Shown: positions 11,701 through 20,708 of the stretch, in pieces
Layout: every line of letters begins with the position of its first letter
Numbering within the stretch: position 1 is the first letter of the stretch
Assembly: GCF_010560025.1 (NCBI RefSeq)
Contig: NZ_SAIY01000002.1
Span: 1 to 64,000 of the forward strand
Source: Verrucosispora sioxanthis
Lineage (GTDB): Bacteria > Actinomycetota > Actinomycetes > Mycobacteriales > Micromonosporaceae
Direction: 5' to 3'
DNA length: 64,000 nt
The notes under the pieces: generated by a model
Told to the model about the DNA's origin: nothing
What the model saw: the letters and a program-made list of their open reading frames with translations, nothing else
Databases searched by the model: none
Program-made: the position numbers and the translations under genes

Positions 11701-12859
11701 TCAGCCGCCGAGCCCGCGCCCGTACTCCGGTTCGTCGCCCTTGCCGGCCCCCGGTGAACCGTCCGGATGCCCGGGCACCCTGCCCTGGCCGGGCTCGACC
11801 GGCGGCACGGCGATCGGCCCGGTCGGCCGGCCTGCGGGCGGAGCGGCCGGCGGACCGTCGCTCGGGTCGGCCGGTCGGGCACCGTACAGACCGCCGGTCG
11901 GGCGGGGTGCCGGGGCGCCGCCGTAGACCCGAGGCGTGGCGGGCCGACCCGCCCCGTACGCCTGGGCGGGCGGGACCGGCGGCACGGTGCCCGGCCCCGG
12001 CGGGACCGGTGCGACCGGTGCGACCGGTGCGACACCCTGACCGCCGCCGGAACGGTAGGTGGTGCCGCCCGGACTACGCGGCGGCAGGGTCTCGAATCCG
12101 TCGGCCGGTCGCCCACGGTCCTTGCGATCCTTCCGGGAGCGGTAGATCAACAGACCGATGAGCAGCGCACCGGCGGCGACCATGGCGATGCCGAAGTACA
12201 TCACCGGCGACCCGCCGGAGGACTCGCTCTCGGTCTGGCTGAGGTCGTCGGTCGTCTCGGCGGCCAGCGCCACGCTGGGCGTGGCCTCGGCGGTCGGCTC
12301 CTCGGCCGCCTCCGTGCTCGGCGACGGCGACGGCGTGGGCGACGGGGAGGACGACGCCGGGCGCGCCCCCGACCACCCGCGACGACGCGGCGGCTCGACC
12401 CAGCACGGCGCCCCGCGCCGTGGTCGCCTCGCCGGTCACCACCAGCCGGCCACCGGGGGCCGTCGCGGCGAAGGCGACCCGGTACCGCATCGCCACACCC
12501 TTGCCCTTGCAGAGTTCGTCCCGAGCCGGGGCGACCGGTTCGGTGGTGACCAGCCCCGCCGCACCCGAGACACCCACCGGCACCCAGCGACCGCCCACGT
12601 TGGCCTGCACCGCCACCTGGTCGGCCCGTACGCCGGGCAGGCTCAGCCCGAGCGCGGTGCGCACCCGCACGCACCCGTCGGTGCGCTTGCGTACCTCGAC
12701 GGTCACCCCCGCGGCGGAACGACCCGCGGTGAAGCTGCCCGCCGAACGCACCCGCACCCGGTCCTCGTCGGCGTGCGCGGGAGCGCCACCGAGCGCCACC
12801 AGGGCGCCCAGGAACACGCAGACCGCCGCGATCCGCGCCGTGTGCCGACGTACCGACAT
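11701..12859 (-). CDS. Secreted, C-terminally membrane-anchored protein with Pro-rich tail (one apparent frameshift)
   Basis: I do not recognise a named family. The N-terminus is a Sec signal peptide (about residues 1-35, ending APAHA). Next comes an extracytoplasmic domain of about 150 residues containing two Cys, a Ser/Pro/Thr-rich stalk, one transmembrane helix (VMYFGIAMVAAGALLIGLLI), a basic stop-transfer segment and a long Pro/Gly-rich cytoplasmic tail. The frame changes inside a run of five C at 12366-12370. One base fewer gives VVGARPASSSPSPTPSPSPS and a protein of about 385 residues. It lies upstream of phosphomannomutase on the same strand, 69 bp away, at the left edge of the accessory block. 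Confidence 0.7.
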
Positions 12860-12982
12860 GATCAACCACCGTTCCTCCCCCGACGGGGGAACGCCGGTCA
12901 GGCTACTACCGGGGCCCGACCTCGGCCGGCCATCGAGCACCCCGCATGTGCGCCGCACCACGTCCCGGCAGCCGTCGGGCGG

Positions 12983-13210
12983 TCAGGCCGGGCGGTCCGG
13001 ACCCTTCTTCGGGCCGTGCTCGCCGCCTCCACCTCCGGCGCCTCCGCCCGTCGCACCAAGAGCCAGGGCGAACGCCACGCCGATGGCGACTCCGAAGCCG
13101 ATGCCGGCGGCACCGTCCAGGGCCGCCACACCGATCACCAGGCCGAGCAGAATTCCTGCCGGCCAGGCCCAGAGCCGTCGGTCACCGTCCTGCTTCTCCG
13201 GCGCTGCCAT
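12983..13210 (-). CDS. Small Gly-rich membrane protein, 75 aa
   Basis: The 75-residue product has a charged N-terminus, two closely spaced hydrophobic segments (about residues 13-31 and 36-53, with many Gly and Ala) and a Gly-rich tail ending in basic residues. No family is recognised. It lies divergently from the deaminase gene and 123 bp before the start of the anchored protein gene. Confidence 0.5.
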   Translation of the reverse strand: MAAPEKQDGDRRLWAWPAGILLGLVIGVAALDGAAGIGFGVAIGVAFALALGATGGGAGGGGGEHGPKKGPDRPA

Positions 13211-13343
13211 CTCACGAGCGTATTGCTCACGTCCGGGGCCCGCATCAGGGCAGCCCCCGCGCCGTTCGGCGCGGCAGGACGACCACTCACCTCACGGTCG
13301 GTAGGCTCTACCGCACACAGCGCCACGCAACGATGGAGTCCGA

Positions 13344-13349
13344 TAGGTT
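13344..13349 (+). promoter_or_regulatory. Possible -10 element of a leaderless promoter
   Basis: TAGGTT fits the actinobacterial TANNNT -10 pattern and lies 7 nt before the GTG at 13357, the spacing that places the transcription start on the start codon. No clear -35 is visible. This supports GTG 13357, since neither start candidate has a Shine-Dalgarno sequence. Confidence 0.4.
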
Positions 13350-13356
13350 ACCGCGT

Positions 13357-14568
13357 GTGATCGACCGCGAACAGGCCGAGCAACTCGCTGCGGTATGGGC
13401 CCGCCGCGACTCGGTGCGCCTGGGGCACGAGTGCCGGCCCGCGGTCACCGAATTCGACCTCGGCTACGTCATCACCTCCACAGTTTCCGCACAGGTCACG
13501 CCGTTTGCCGGCGACCTACCCACCACTGTGGTCGACAAGCGGACCGGCGAGGTGAGCACCTGGCCGAGGGTTTCGCCGGACGTGGTGGCCCGGCTCTACC
13601 GGCGCAGCCGGGCCACCGGCCGGCCAGCCCCGCGCACCGTGGACCCGGCCGGCCAGTTGCTGCGCGAGATCCGCCGGTCGCCGGCGCCGACCACGACCAC
13701 GCGCCTCGGCGTCGAAGGCCGGACTTTCACCGCACAGGGCGTCAAGGGTGACGTGGAACTCAACCATCACCCGCTGGTCCGGGCGTACCTCGACAGTCAG
13801 CCCGCCGGTCATCTGGTGCGCGGCGCGACCCGGCACGCGGAGTTCGTCGCGGTTTCCGACCTCCTGTACGAGTACGACCACCGCCGCAACGCCGAAGGCA
13901 TCACCGCCCTCAGCATGGGCGACGCGAAGGAACTGCTGACATCCGCCCGGGTCGAGGTGTGCCAGGTACGCGAGCCGGGCGATCCGCACGGTGGGCCAGC
14001 CGAGCGGCCCTGCGACTCCTGCCTGAACATGCTCGTGGAGTTCAACGTCCTGACCGACGCCGAACGGGCCCACACCACGCTCTCGGTCCCGGAACCGGCC
14101 TCCGCCGCGGTGCCCGGGCGGTTTCCTCCGGAGGTGGCGCAGGCACTGGTCGCCGCCGGCTGGCGGCCGTACTCCGCTGGCGTGGCCACGACCGGCCCCG
14201 CGGGTCACCAGGTCGCCGCGACTGCCGGCCGGGCCCACGGGGACGCCGCCGTCGGCACCCTTCCGCGCCTGCGCAGTCACCGGCGCGGGCCCGGTGAGCA
14301 GGTGTGGATCTCACGCTTCGACATCGACCCCCGCCAGGTCGCCCAGACCGCCGAGTCGCTGCGTGACTTCGCGGCGGTCGTCGGCAGCCGGATGTACCCG
14401 ATCGGCACCGAGAGCCGGCACAGCATCATCGCGGCCGACGAACGGGGCCGGATCTTCGCGCTGGACCAGGCCGGTGAATGGTTTCTCGGGACCGACATCG
14501 ACGCCGCGCTCACCACCCTGCTGCTCGGCCGCGCCCCGGCCCGGGTACGCGACGACGGCGGTTGGTGA
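13357..14568 (+). CDS. Imm35-like/YwqJ-type deaminase/SUKH-3 multidomain protein
   Basis: The 403-residue protein seems to have three parts. Residues 1-85 (with TEFDLGYVITSTVS and a VVDKRTGEVSTWP strand) resemble the YrhB/Imm35 immunity fold. Residues 120-240 carry deaminase-fold zinc signatures: HAE at residues 160-162 in GATRHAEFVAVSDLL and PCDSC with Cys219 and Cys222. Residues 255-403 resemble SUKH-3: a VAQALVAAGWRP opening and a late YPIGTESRHSIIAADERG followed by ALTTLLLGR. HAE and PCxxC are the expected catalytic and zinc residues, so activity is plausible. No signal peptide or delivery domain is seen. It may be an intracellular nucleotide or nucleic acid deaminase related to polymorphic toxin systems. 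Domain names are inferred from motifs. ATG 13333 is an alternative start. Confidence 0.72.
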   Translation: MIDREQAEQLAAVWARRDSVRLGHECRPAVTEFDLGYVITSTVSAQVTPFAGDLPTTVVDKRTGEVSTWPRVSPDVVARLYRRSRATGRPAPRTVDPAGQLLREIRRSPAPTTTTRLGVEGRTFTAQGVKGDVELNHHPLVRAYLDSQPAGHLVRGATRHAEFVAVSDLLYEYDHRRNAEGITALSMGDAKELLTSARVEVCQVREPGDPHGGPAERPCDSCLNMLVEFNVLTDAERAHTTLSVPEPASAAVPGRFPPEVAQALVAAGWRPYSAGVATTGPAGHQVAATAGRAHGDAAVGTLPRLRSHRRGPGEQVWISRFDIDPRQVAQTAESLRDFAAVVGSRMYPIGTESRHSIIAADERGRIFALDQAGEWFLGTDIDAALTTLLLGRAPARVRDDGGW

Positions 14569-14648
14569 CGCCGCCGGCCCGTCGGAGCCCCGGACCGGTC
14601 AGCACGGTCGACATGTCGGGCGGCCGGCAACCCGGCCTCGGTCGGACG

Positions 14649-15332
14649 TCAGCCCAGCACCTCGACGATGTTGTTGCGCACCAGGTTCTTGCCCGGCTCC
14701 CGGATCTGCTCCATCGCGGCGGAGTTCAGCAGCACACAGCTGCCCGAGGGACCGGTCACGGTGACCGTGGTCGCCCGGTCGTTGTCCAGGTTGGTCACCC
14801 GCAACCGGGTACCGACCGGGAAGCGGTCACTCGTCGCGGCCGGTCCGGCGGCCTCCTCGAAGAAGGTGATCGCTCCCTGGCAGGCGGACCCGGCGACCGG
14901 ACGGGCCGCCGGCGGTGAGGCCGAGCCCGGTCGGTCGGCGATCACGCCAGGCTGGCCCGCACCCGGCTGCGCGGCGGCGTCGTCGCCGATCCGCTCGACC
15001 ACGTTGCGTCGGATCACGTTCTTGCCGGGCTCGCGGACGAGTTCCATCGCGGCGGCGTTGAGCAGCACGCAACTGCCCGACGGGCCGACGACGGTCACCT
15101 CCACCGATCTGTCGTTGTCCAGGTTCGTCACCCGCAGCCGGGTACCGACGGGGAACTGGTTGCTGGTGGCGGCCGGCCCGCCCGCCTCGGCCGAGAACGT
15201 GATCGATCCGGCGCAGACGCTCTGCCGGGTCGGTGCGCTGTCGGCGAACCCGAGTCCGGTGCCGACCGCGACCGTCGCCGCGGCGACCACCGCCACCCCC
15301 GCCGCCAGCACGTGCTTCCGCTGCAGCTTCAC
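14649..15332 (-). CDS. Exported protein with two RlpA-like double-psi beta-barrel repeats
   Basis: The 227-residue protein has a signal peptide (about residues 1-30, ending FADSA) and two homologous units (about residues 38-116 and 150-227). Both contain PVGTRLRVTNLDNDR and GPSGSCVLLN-AAM-REPGKN, joined by a Pro/Ala linker. The units resemble the double-psi barrel of RlpA and expansins. However, the RlpA catalytic His is absent and the late catalytic Asp position reads Asn (CVLLN). It may therefore bind cell-wall glycan without cutting it. Each unit has two Cys. It lies 119 bp downstream of the VanX-like gene on the same strand, which fits an envelope theme but does not prove co-transcription. 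Confidence 0.7.
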   Translation of the reverse strand: MKLQRKHVLAAGVAVVAAATVAVGTGLGFADSAPTRQSVCAGSITFSAEAGGPAATSNQFPVGTRLRVTNLDNDRSVEVTVVGPSGSCVLLNAAAMELVREPGKNVIRRNVVERIGDDAAAQPGAGQPGVIADRPGSASPPAARPVAGSACQGAITFFEEAAGPAATSDRFPVGTRLRVTNLDNDRATTVTVTGPSGSCVLLNSAAMEQIREPGKNLVRNNIVEVLG

Positions 15333-15451
15333 CTGTTTCTCCCGTCCTCACACCCTTGTGTTCGAGGGCTGGTACGGCCCGGGAGCGCTTTCCAGTTCAT
15401 CACCGGGACACCTGCCGAAACAAAGCTTCGAGTGAGCCGGCGCCAACACCG

Positions 15452-16087
15452 TCATACCGGGCCGTAACGGGTACACGGCGCACCGGTCAGCAACGCCCAG
15501 TAGCGATCCCCGTACAACCAGTGCCACCACTCGGTCGGGTAGTTCACCAGGCCGGCCCCGCGCAGAGCGGCAGCCATGATCTGCCGGTGCCGGCGGGCGT
15601 CGGCGCCGATCGACGACGCGGCGGTGAAGCAGGCGTTGTCGCTCGCCTCCGGAGTGGCGTCCACCGCCGTGCCCATGTCCAGCTCGACGCCGTCCACGGT
15701 GCACAACGTGAGATCCACCGCGCCGCCGGTGCTGTGCGGTGCCACCTCCACCGGTGAGACGAACTCGGTGGTCTCCCGGTACAGCCGCTCCGGCGACCAG
15801 TCCGGGTGGCTGCGGCGCAACTCCTCCCGGTAGCCGGTGAAGATGTCCAGTTGCGCCTGGTGGGGCCGGTAGCCTTCGACGATCAGCAGGCGCAACCCGT
15901 CGGGCAGCGCGCGCTGCGCCGCCAGCAGACGGTCCACCACCGGCCGGCGCAGTCGCGCGTACGCACCGGCCGGATCGGCCGCCCGCGCGTCCAACCGCAG
16001 TTCGGGGACCTCACGCAGGTCGACCAACGGCGCACCGTCGTCGGCGCCGTGGACCGCCGCGACCCGCGGATCGCAGAGCAGGATCAT
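15452..16087 (-). CDS. vanX: VanX-type D-Ala-D-Ala dipeptidase (M15D)
   Basis: The 211-residue protein is of VanX size and has all residues expected for the zinc site and catalysis: Arg74 in EGYRPHQAQ, His118 and Asp125 in APHSTGGAVDLTL, Glu186 and His189 in EWWHW, plus the M15D segment LDMGT. VanX removes D-Ala-D-Ala in the cytosol so that an altered dipeptide is used for peptidoglycan precursors; some homologues instead recycle D-Ala-D-Ala. No signal peptide is present, as expected for VanX. The ATG at 16087 overlaps the stop of the ligase gene. Next to a ligase, a PLP enzyme, an acyltransferase and a two-component system, precursor remodelling is the best reading. Confidence 0.88.
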   Translation of the reverse strand: MILLCDPRVAAVHGADDGAPLVDLREVPELRLDARAADPAGAYARLRRPVVDRLLAAQRALPDGLRLLIVEGYRPHQAQLDIFTGYREELRRSHPDWSPERLYRETTEFVSPVEVAPHSTGGAVDLTLCTVDGVELDMGTAVDATPEASDNACFTAASSIGADARRHRQIMAAALRGAGLVNYPTEWWHWLYGDRYWALLTGAPCTRYGPV

Positions 16088-17208
16088 CGTCCGGCTCCCC
16101 CGCCGGGCCGCTGCGCGTGCCGGGCGAAGGCCAGCGCGACAAGCCGGTCCAGGATCTCCCGGTAGCCGACACCGGCCGCCGCCCACACCTTCGGGTACAT
16201 CGAGTGAGCGGTGAACCCCGGCATCGTGTTCAACTCGTTGACGTACAACTCGCCGGCGACCTCGTCGAACAGGAAGTCGACCCGGGCCAGGCCCCAGCCA
16301 CCGATCGCGGCGAACGCCCGCACGGACAGCTCCCGGATCCGCTCGGTCACCTCCGGGGACAGCAGTGCCGGGACGATCATCGGATCGGTGTCGCCGAAGT
16401 ACTTCTGGCGGTAGTCGAACCAGCCGCCACTGACCCGTACCTCGCCGACCGCTGACGCGTCCGGACGGGTGCCGCCGAGCACACCGCACTCCAACTCCCG
16501 GCCGCTGACCCCCTGTTCCACCACGACCACCGTGTCGTGTCGCAGTGCCTCCTCGATCGCCGCCGCCAGATCGTCGCCCTCGGCCACCCGGGAGATGCCG
16601 ATCGAGGAGCCCATCCGGGCCGGCTTGACGAACACCGGGCGACGCAGGCCCAGCACCAGCTTCTCCGGATCCTCCGTGGTCCGGTAGGTGGTCGCGTCGA
16701 AGGAGACGTGCGGGGTGATCGGCACTCCCTCGGCCCGCAACGCCCGCTTCATCGCCACCTTGTCCATGCCGACGGCCGAGGCCAGGATGCCGCACCCGAC
16801 GTACGGCACGCCCAGGGATTCGAGCACCCCCTGCACCACCCCGTCCTCACCGAACGGACCGTGCAGCACCGGGAAGACCACGTCCAGCTCGGCGTGCACC
16901 GCGCCGGGCGCGTCCATCGCGGTCACCACCGCCGTGCCGGAACGCGGCCCGGCCCGTAACTCCACCGCCGGACCGATCACCGTCAGCCGGTCGTCGATCG
17001 CCCGCTCGGACGTCGTGCCGGCGAGAAACCCGGACAGCGCCGCGTCCGGCACGAGCCGCAGCCCGCCGGCACGGGTGACGCCGATGGCGACGACGCGGTA
17101 CCCACCGCCGGCCAGCGCCCGAGCCACGCCGAGCGCGGAGGCGCAGGAGACGTCGTGCTCCGCCGACGGGCCGCCGAACAGAATTCCAACGCGTACGGGC
17201 GCACTCAC
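16084..17208 (-). CDS. ddl: D-Ala-D-Ala/D-Ser ligase family protein
   Basis: The 374-residue ATP-grasp ligase shows FGGPSAEHDVS (with the conserved Glu), YVGCGILASAVGMDKVAMK, KPARMGSSIGIS and a C-terminal NELNTMPGFTAHSMYP. Its omega loop contains FDYRQKYFGD. The KY pair is as in D-Ala or D-Ser ligases, and there is no His as in D-lactate ligases (VanA/VanB). GTG 17208 overlaps the stop of the PLP gene, and its own stop overlaps VanX. Actinomycetes usually have a housekeeping ddl near leuCD-gpsA-thiL, so this is probably a second ligase. Pairing with VanX, which destroys D-Ala-D-Ala, suggests a different product such as D-Ala-D-Ser. That specificity is inferred. Confidence 0.85.
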   Translation of the reverse strand: MSAPVRVGILFGGPSAEHDVSCASALGVARALAGGGYRVVAIGVTRAGGLRLVPDAALSGFLAGTTSERAIDDRLTVIGPAVELRAGPRSGTAVVTAMDAPGAVHAELDVVFPVLHGPFGEDGVVQGVLESLGVPYVGCGILASAVGMDKVAMKRALRAEGVPITPHVSFDATTYRTTEDPEKLVLGLRRPVFVKPARMGSSIGISRVAEGDDLAAAIEEALRHDTVVVVEQGVSGRELECGVLGGTRPDASAVGEVRVSGGWFDYRQKYFGDTDPMIVPALLSPEVTERIRELSVRAFAAIGGWGLARVDFLFDEVAGELYVNELNTMPGFTAHSMYPKVWAAAGVGYREILDRLVALAFARHAQRPGGGAGR

Positions 17209-18291
17209 GCCACTGCCACCTCTTCCTCGATTCGGGCGGTCGCCGTCAGTCGGGCGACCAGTTCCGGTTCCACGTTTCCGCCGGTCAGCACCACGCCGAT
17301 CGTTGGCGGCCGGGCACCGGCCGCCGCCGGCAACCGCTCGGCGGCAGTCAACCGCCGCGTCCCGCCGGACCCGAGCGAGCGCAGCGTTGCGTCGGTGGCG
17401 AGCCGTAGCGCGCCGGCCAGGCCCGCTGCTCCCGACGGTTCGGCCAGCACCTTCAGTTCCAGCAGCAGCAGTCGGAAGGCCGCCGCGATCTCGTCGTCGT
17501 CGACCCGCACCACGGCACGCAGCCGGTCGCGCAGGACGGCGAAGGGCAGTTCACCCACACAGGACGGCCGAAGTCCGTCAGCGATCGTCGGTGCCGGCGT
17601 GACCGCGACGGGTCGACCGGCCGCCAAACTACGGGCGAGTGAGTCGCAGCCACGGGGCTCGACCCCGTACACCTCGATCGGTCGGCCGGTCGCGGCCAGA
17701 CAGGCACCGGCCGCGCCGCCACCGCCGCCGACCGGCAGCACGAGGGCGTCCAGCGGGGTGCCGGCCCGCTCGGCCTCCTCGATCAGTTCGAGGCTGGCAC
17801 TGCCCTGCCCGGCGACGACGTCCGGATGGTCGTACGCGTCGACGATCGGGTGGCCGGTCTCGTCGCTCACCCGACGGGCCACGGCCAGACGCTCCTCGAC
17901 CGTCGTACCGGCGAGCACCACCCGCGCCCGCCGCCCGGGCCCGGGCCACCTTCGTCGCCGCCGCGTCGACCGGAAGCACCACCGTGGCGGCCAGTGCGAA
18001 CGTGCGCGCCGCGAGCGCCACCGCCACCGCGTGGTTGCCGGTGCTCTGCGCGACCACCCCCTTGTGTCCGGCCGCTGCCAGCCGGCCCACCGCGAACAGC
18101 CCGCCGCGCATCTTGTACGAGCCGCCGACCTGGAGGTTCTCCGCCTTCAGCAGCACCCGGGCACCAGCCAGCCGGTCGATCGCCGGTGCGCTCAGCACCG
18201 GGGTACGCACCACCCGGCCGGCCAGCCATCGAGCTGCCTGCGGCACGTCGATCGGGGCCGGGACGGCTCTGGGGGGATCGGTGTGGGACAT
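17205..18291 (-). CDS. PLP fold-type II serine/threonine dehydratase or serine racemase (one apparent frameshift)
   Basis: Motifs are those of the serine/threonine dehydratase-serine racemase family: KAENLQVGGSYKMRGG (Schiff-base Lys), VAQSTGNHAVAVALAAR, and the Gly-rich phosphate loop LPVGGGGGAAGA. The frame is broken near 17921-17930, in a GC-rich dinucleotide stretch. Restoring two bases gives ARAAGARVVLAGTTVEER and a 362-residue protein. The start at 18291 has GAAGGAG upstream. It is 20 bp after the acyltransferase and overlaps the ligase by 4 bp. The family includes true serine racemases and dehydratases, and sequence alone does not separate them. The place between a VanT-like membrane protein and a ligase favours D-Ser supply. 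Confidence 0.78.
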
Positions 18292-18311
18292 GTCCTCTCC
18301 TTCGAAGTCGA

Positions 18312-19514
18312 TCATTGAGACGCCGTCGGCACGAGCGGTGCCACCGGCCCGGACGCGGACGGTCCCGACGCGCTCGGCCCAGGTGGTTCCGTCGCCGGCG
18401 GCACGGGTGGTCGCCGCGTCGGTCGTCGGGCGGGCAGGTCGAACAGCCACGTCGCCCGGATCGCCAGCAGCAGCCGGTGCAGTCCGAGGCTGAGCGCCAG
18501 CACGGCGACGGTGACCGACAGTGGGAAGCCGAGGGCCAACGCGAATCGAGCGGGCTCGTCCAGGGCGGCGATCGGCTCGGCGATCAGTCGATGCAGCAGC
18601 GCCAGCACCGGCATGTGGAGTACGTAGATCGGTAAGGTCTGGCGGCCGAGGGCGGCGAGCGGCTCGCCGACCGCCGGCTTCCGGGCCAGCCGGACCGCCA
18701 CGGCGATGCCGAGCAGCACCGCGAGGACGGAGACCAGCGGCGCCACACCGGGCAGCCGAGCGGTGCCGGTCGCCGCCACGGCAGCCAGCCCGACGGCGTA
18801 CGCCCCTGCGGCCAGCAGCGCCCGTCGGCCGGTGACGGCGTCGGCCCACCGCAGGACGTACCCGCGCAAGTGCAGGCCGGCCAGGAAGAACACCAGGTTC
18901 TGGTAGAGACCGGCCCGGTTACCCGGCGTGTCGACAAGCCCCGCCGAGGCGACGGCGCTCAACGTGCCGGCGGCGGCCAGCAACACCGCCGGACGGACCC
19001 GTCGCAGCGCCTTCGCCAGGACGAAGTACAGCGCCAGCGCGTACAGGTACCAGAGGTTGGACGGGGTGACCGTCAGCTGGGCCACCAGAGCGCCGAGGTC
19101 GTTCGCCCGGTCGGTGGGGAAGTCCGGGGCGAGGGCCAGTACGGCAGTGTGGATCATCAGCCAGGCGCCGTACAGGTAGAGGAAGCGGGCGACCCGGGGC
19201 CGGGCGACCGACCGCCAGGGGCGCTGCACGGCGCTCGCCGCGAACAGGCCGGAGATGGTGAAGAACAGCGGCATCCGCATCGGCAGCAGCAGTTCGCCCA
19301 GGGTTCCCCAGGCCCCCGGCACCGGCACGTCGAGCCGCCAGTCGATCTGGAGATAGTCCTTGACGATCACGTGCCAGAGCAGGACCAGCAGGATGCAGCC
19401 GCCCTTGGCGACGTCAGCCCAGGCCAACCTGGTCCCGGCCGAGGTCGGCATGGTGCCGCCGGGGGCGGGCCGGTCGAGGGCCGTCTCGACCACGGTGCGT
19501 TCCCGGGTGGTCAT
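18312..19514 (-). CDS. Acyltransferase-3 family membrane protein
   Basis: The 400-residue protein has about ten hydrophobic segments between residues 30 and 350 and a Pro-rich C-terminal tail. Its opening WADVAKGGCILLVLLWHVIV and MPLFFTISGLFAAS are typical of acyltransferase family 3 (OafA/NodX-like), as is LPIYVLHMPVLALLHRL near the end. The membrane half of VanT serine racemases belongs to this same superfamily. ATG 19514 follows GGAGAGGAG. The gene opens the operon acyltransferase-PLP enzyme-ligase-VanX. It could modify a glycan, or transport or supply serine as proposed for VanT. Which of these applies is unknown. Confidence 0.85.
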   Translation of the reverse strand: MTTRERTVVETALDRPAPGGTMPTSAGTRLAWADVAKGGCILLVLLWHVIVKDYLQIDWRLDVPVPGAWGTLGELLLPMRMPLFFTISGLFAASAVQRPWRSVARPRVARFLYLYGAWLMIHTAVLALAPDFPTDRANDLGALVAQLTVTPSNLWYLYALALYFVLAKALRRVRPAVLLAAAGTLSAVASAGLVDTPGNRAGLYQNLVFFLAGLHLRGYVLRWADAVTGRRALLAAGAYAVGLAAVAATGTARLPGVAPLVSVLAVLLGIAVAVRLARKPAVGEPLAALGRQTLPIYVLHMPVLALLHRLIAEPIAALDEPARFALALGFPLSVTVAVLALSLGLHRLLLAIRATWLFDLPARRPTRRPPVPPATEPPGPSASGPSASGPVAPLVPTASQ

Positions 19515-19649
19515 GGTCTCCTCTCCATGCGGGCACGGCGGCGAGTCGGTGCCGGATCGGCCGTTTCGCGGGCACGCTGAAGGTCGGGCTGCCGCGGTGT
19601 GCGGCCCCGTACCGTGGGCGCTGGTTCGTCTGCCGGCCTGGCGGCCGGG

Positions 19650-20708
19650 TCAGGGTGCGGTGGGTAGTTGGACGTCCACCCGCAGTCCGCCGTACTCGGC
19701 TGGGCGAGCGGCGATCAGGCCGTCGTGGGCCTGGGTGATCGAGCGGGCGATGGCGAGGCCGAGGCCGGCGCCACCGCTGTGGTTCGTCCGGTCCCGGGCC
19801 AGGCGGCGGAACGGCTCGAAGAGCCCGGCGACCGCCTCGGCCGGCACCACCTGGCCCGTGTTGACCACGGTCAGGGCCGGGCTGCGACCGACGGTGACGG
19901 TGAGCGTGCCGCCCGGTCGGTTGTACTTGATCGCGTTCTCCACCAGGTTGGTCACCAGGCGTTCCAGCAGCACCCGCTCGCCCATCACTAGCCGGGGCTC
20001 CAGGTGACTCTGCACCGTCAACCCGGCCTCGGTGATCCGGTCCTGGTACGTGGCCAGTACCCCGGTCACGATGTCGTCGAGTCGCTGCGGGGTACGGGAA
20101 CGCAACCCCTGGTCGCTCTCACTGAGCGCGAGCAGCCCTTCGATCAGCCGCTCGTTGCGTTCGTTGGTCTCCAGCAACTGCCCGGTCAGCAGCTCCAGTT
20201 GTTCACCGGTGAGCGAGCGGGCCATCCCGACCTCGATGAGGGTCCGCTGCACCGCCAACGGCGTACGCAGTTCGTGGGAGGCGTTCGCGGCGAACCGTCG
20301 CTGTCCCTCGTAACCGGCGGCGATGCGCTCCATCATCTCGTCGATGGACCGGGCCAGACGGGCCAGTTCGTCGTTGCCGCGCGGGCGGAGCCGGTGACCG
20401 AGATTCTGCGGCCCGACCTGCGCGACCGGCCCGGCCAGATCCCGCACCGGACGCAGGCACCACAGCGCGCCGGCCCAGATCCCGATCACCGCGACCAGGA
20501 GTACGGCAAGCGGAGCGAGAGCCAGGACCAGACCGACGAGGTCGTACACCTGACCGCAGAGCACACCCGACCCGGGCAACCCGGTGCCGCAGAACCGCTT
20601 GCCCCAGAGCCACACCTGACTCAGTGCCCACGTCGCCAGCCCGGAAGCGGCGTATCCGACGAACAGCGCGAGCACGCCGACCAGCACAATGCGCCAGCGC
20701 GGGGTCAC
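19650..20708 (-). CDS. Sensor histidine kinase, HAMP type
   Basis: The 352-residue kinase has two transmembrane helices (about residues 8-30 and 55-80) around a very short extracytoplasmic loop with two Cys (Cys40, Cys51), a HAMP linker, the H-box FAANASHELRTPL (His145), an N-box LVENAIKYNRPG and a G-box GGAGLGLAIARS. The short loop suggests sensing within or near the membrane. GTG 20708 overlaps the response-regulator stop. Its product should phosphorylate the paired regulator. It ends 135 bp before the acyltransferase operon on the same strand, so control of that operon, as VanS controls van genes, is a reasonable inference. Confidence 0.93.
   Translation of the reverse strand: MTPRWRIVLVGVLALFVGYAASGLATWALSQVWLWGKRFCGTGLPGSGVLCGQVYDLVGLVLALAPLAVLLVAVIGIWAGALWCLRPVRDLAGPVAQVGPQNLGHRLRPRGNDELARLARSIDEMMERIAAGYEGQRRFAANASHELRTPLAVQRTLIEVGMARSLTGEQLELLTGQLLETNERNERLIEGLLALSESDQGLRSRTPQRLDDIVTGVLATYQDRITEAGLTVQSHLEPRLVMGERVLLERLVTNLVENAIKYNRPGGTLTVTVGRSPALTVVNTGQVVPAEAVAGLFEPFRRLARDRTNHSGGAGLGLAIARSITQAHDGLIAARPAEYGGLRVDVQLPTAP

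Noticed and set aside
15452..17208. VanHAX-type D-lactate resistance cluster
   Set aside because: There is no VanH lactate dehydrogenase gene, and the ligase omega loop has QKY where D-Lac ligases carry the key His.
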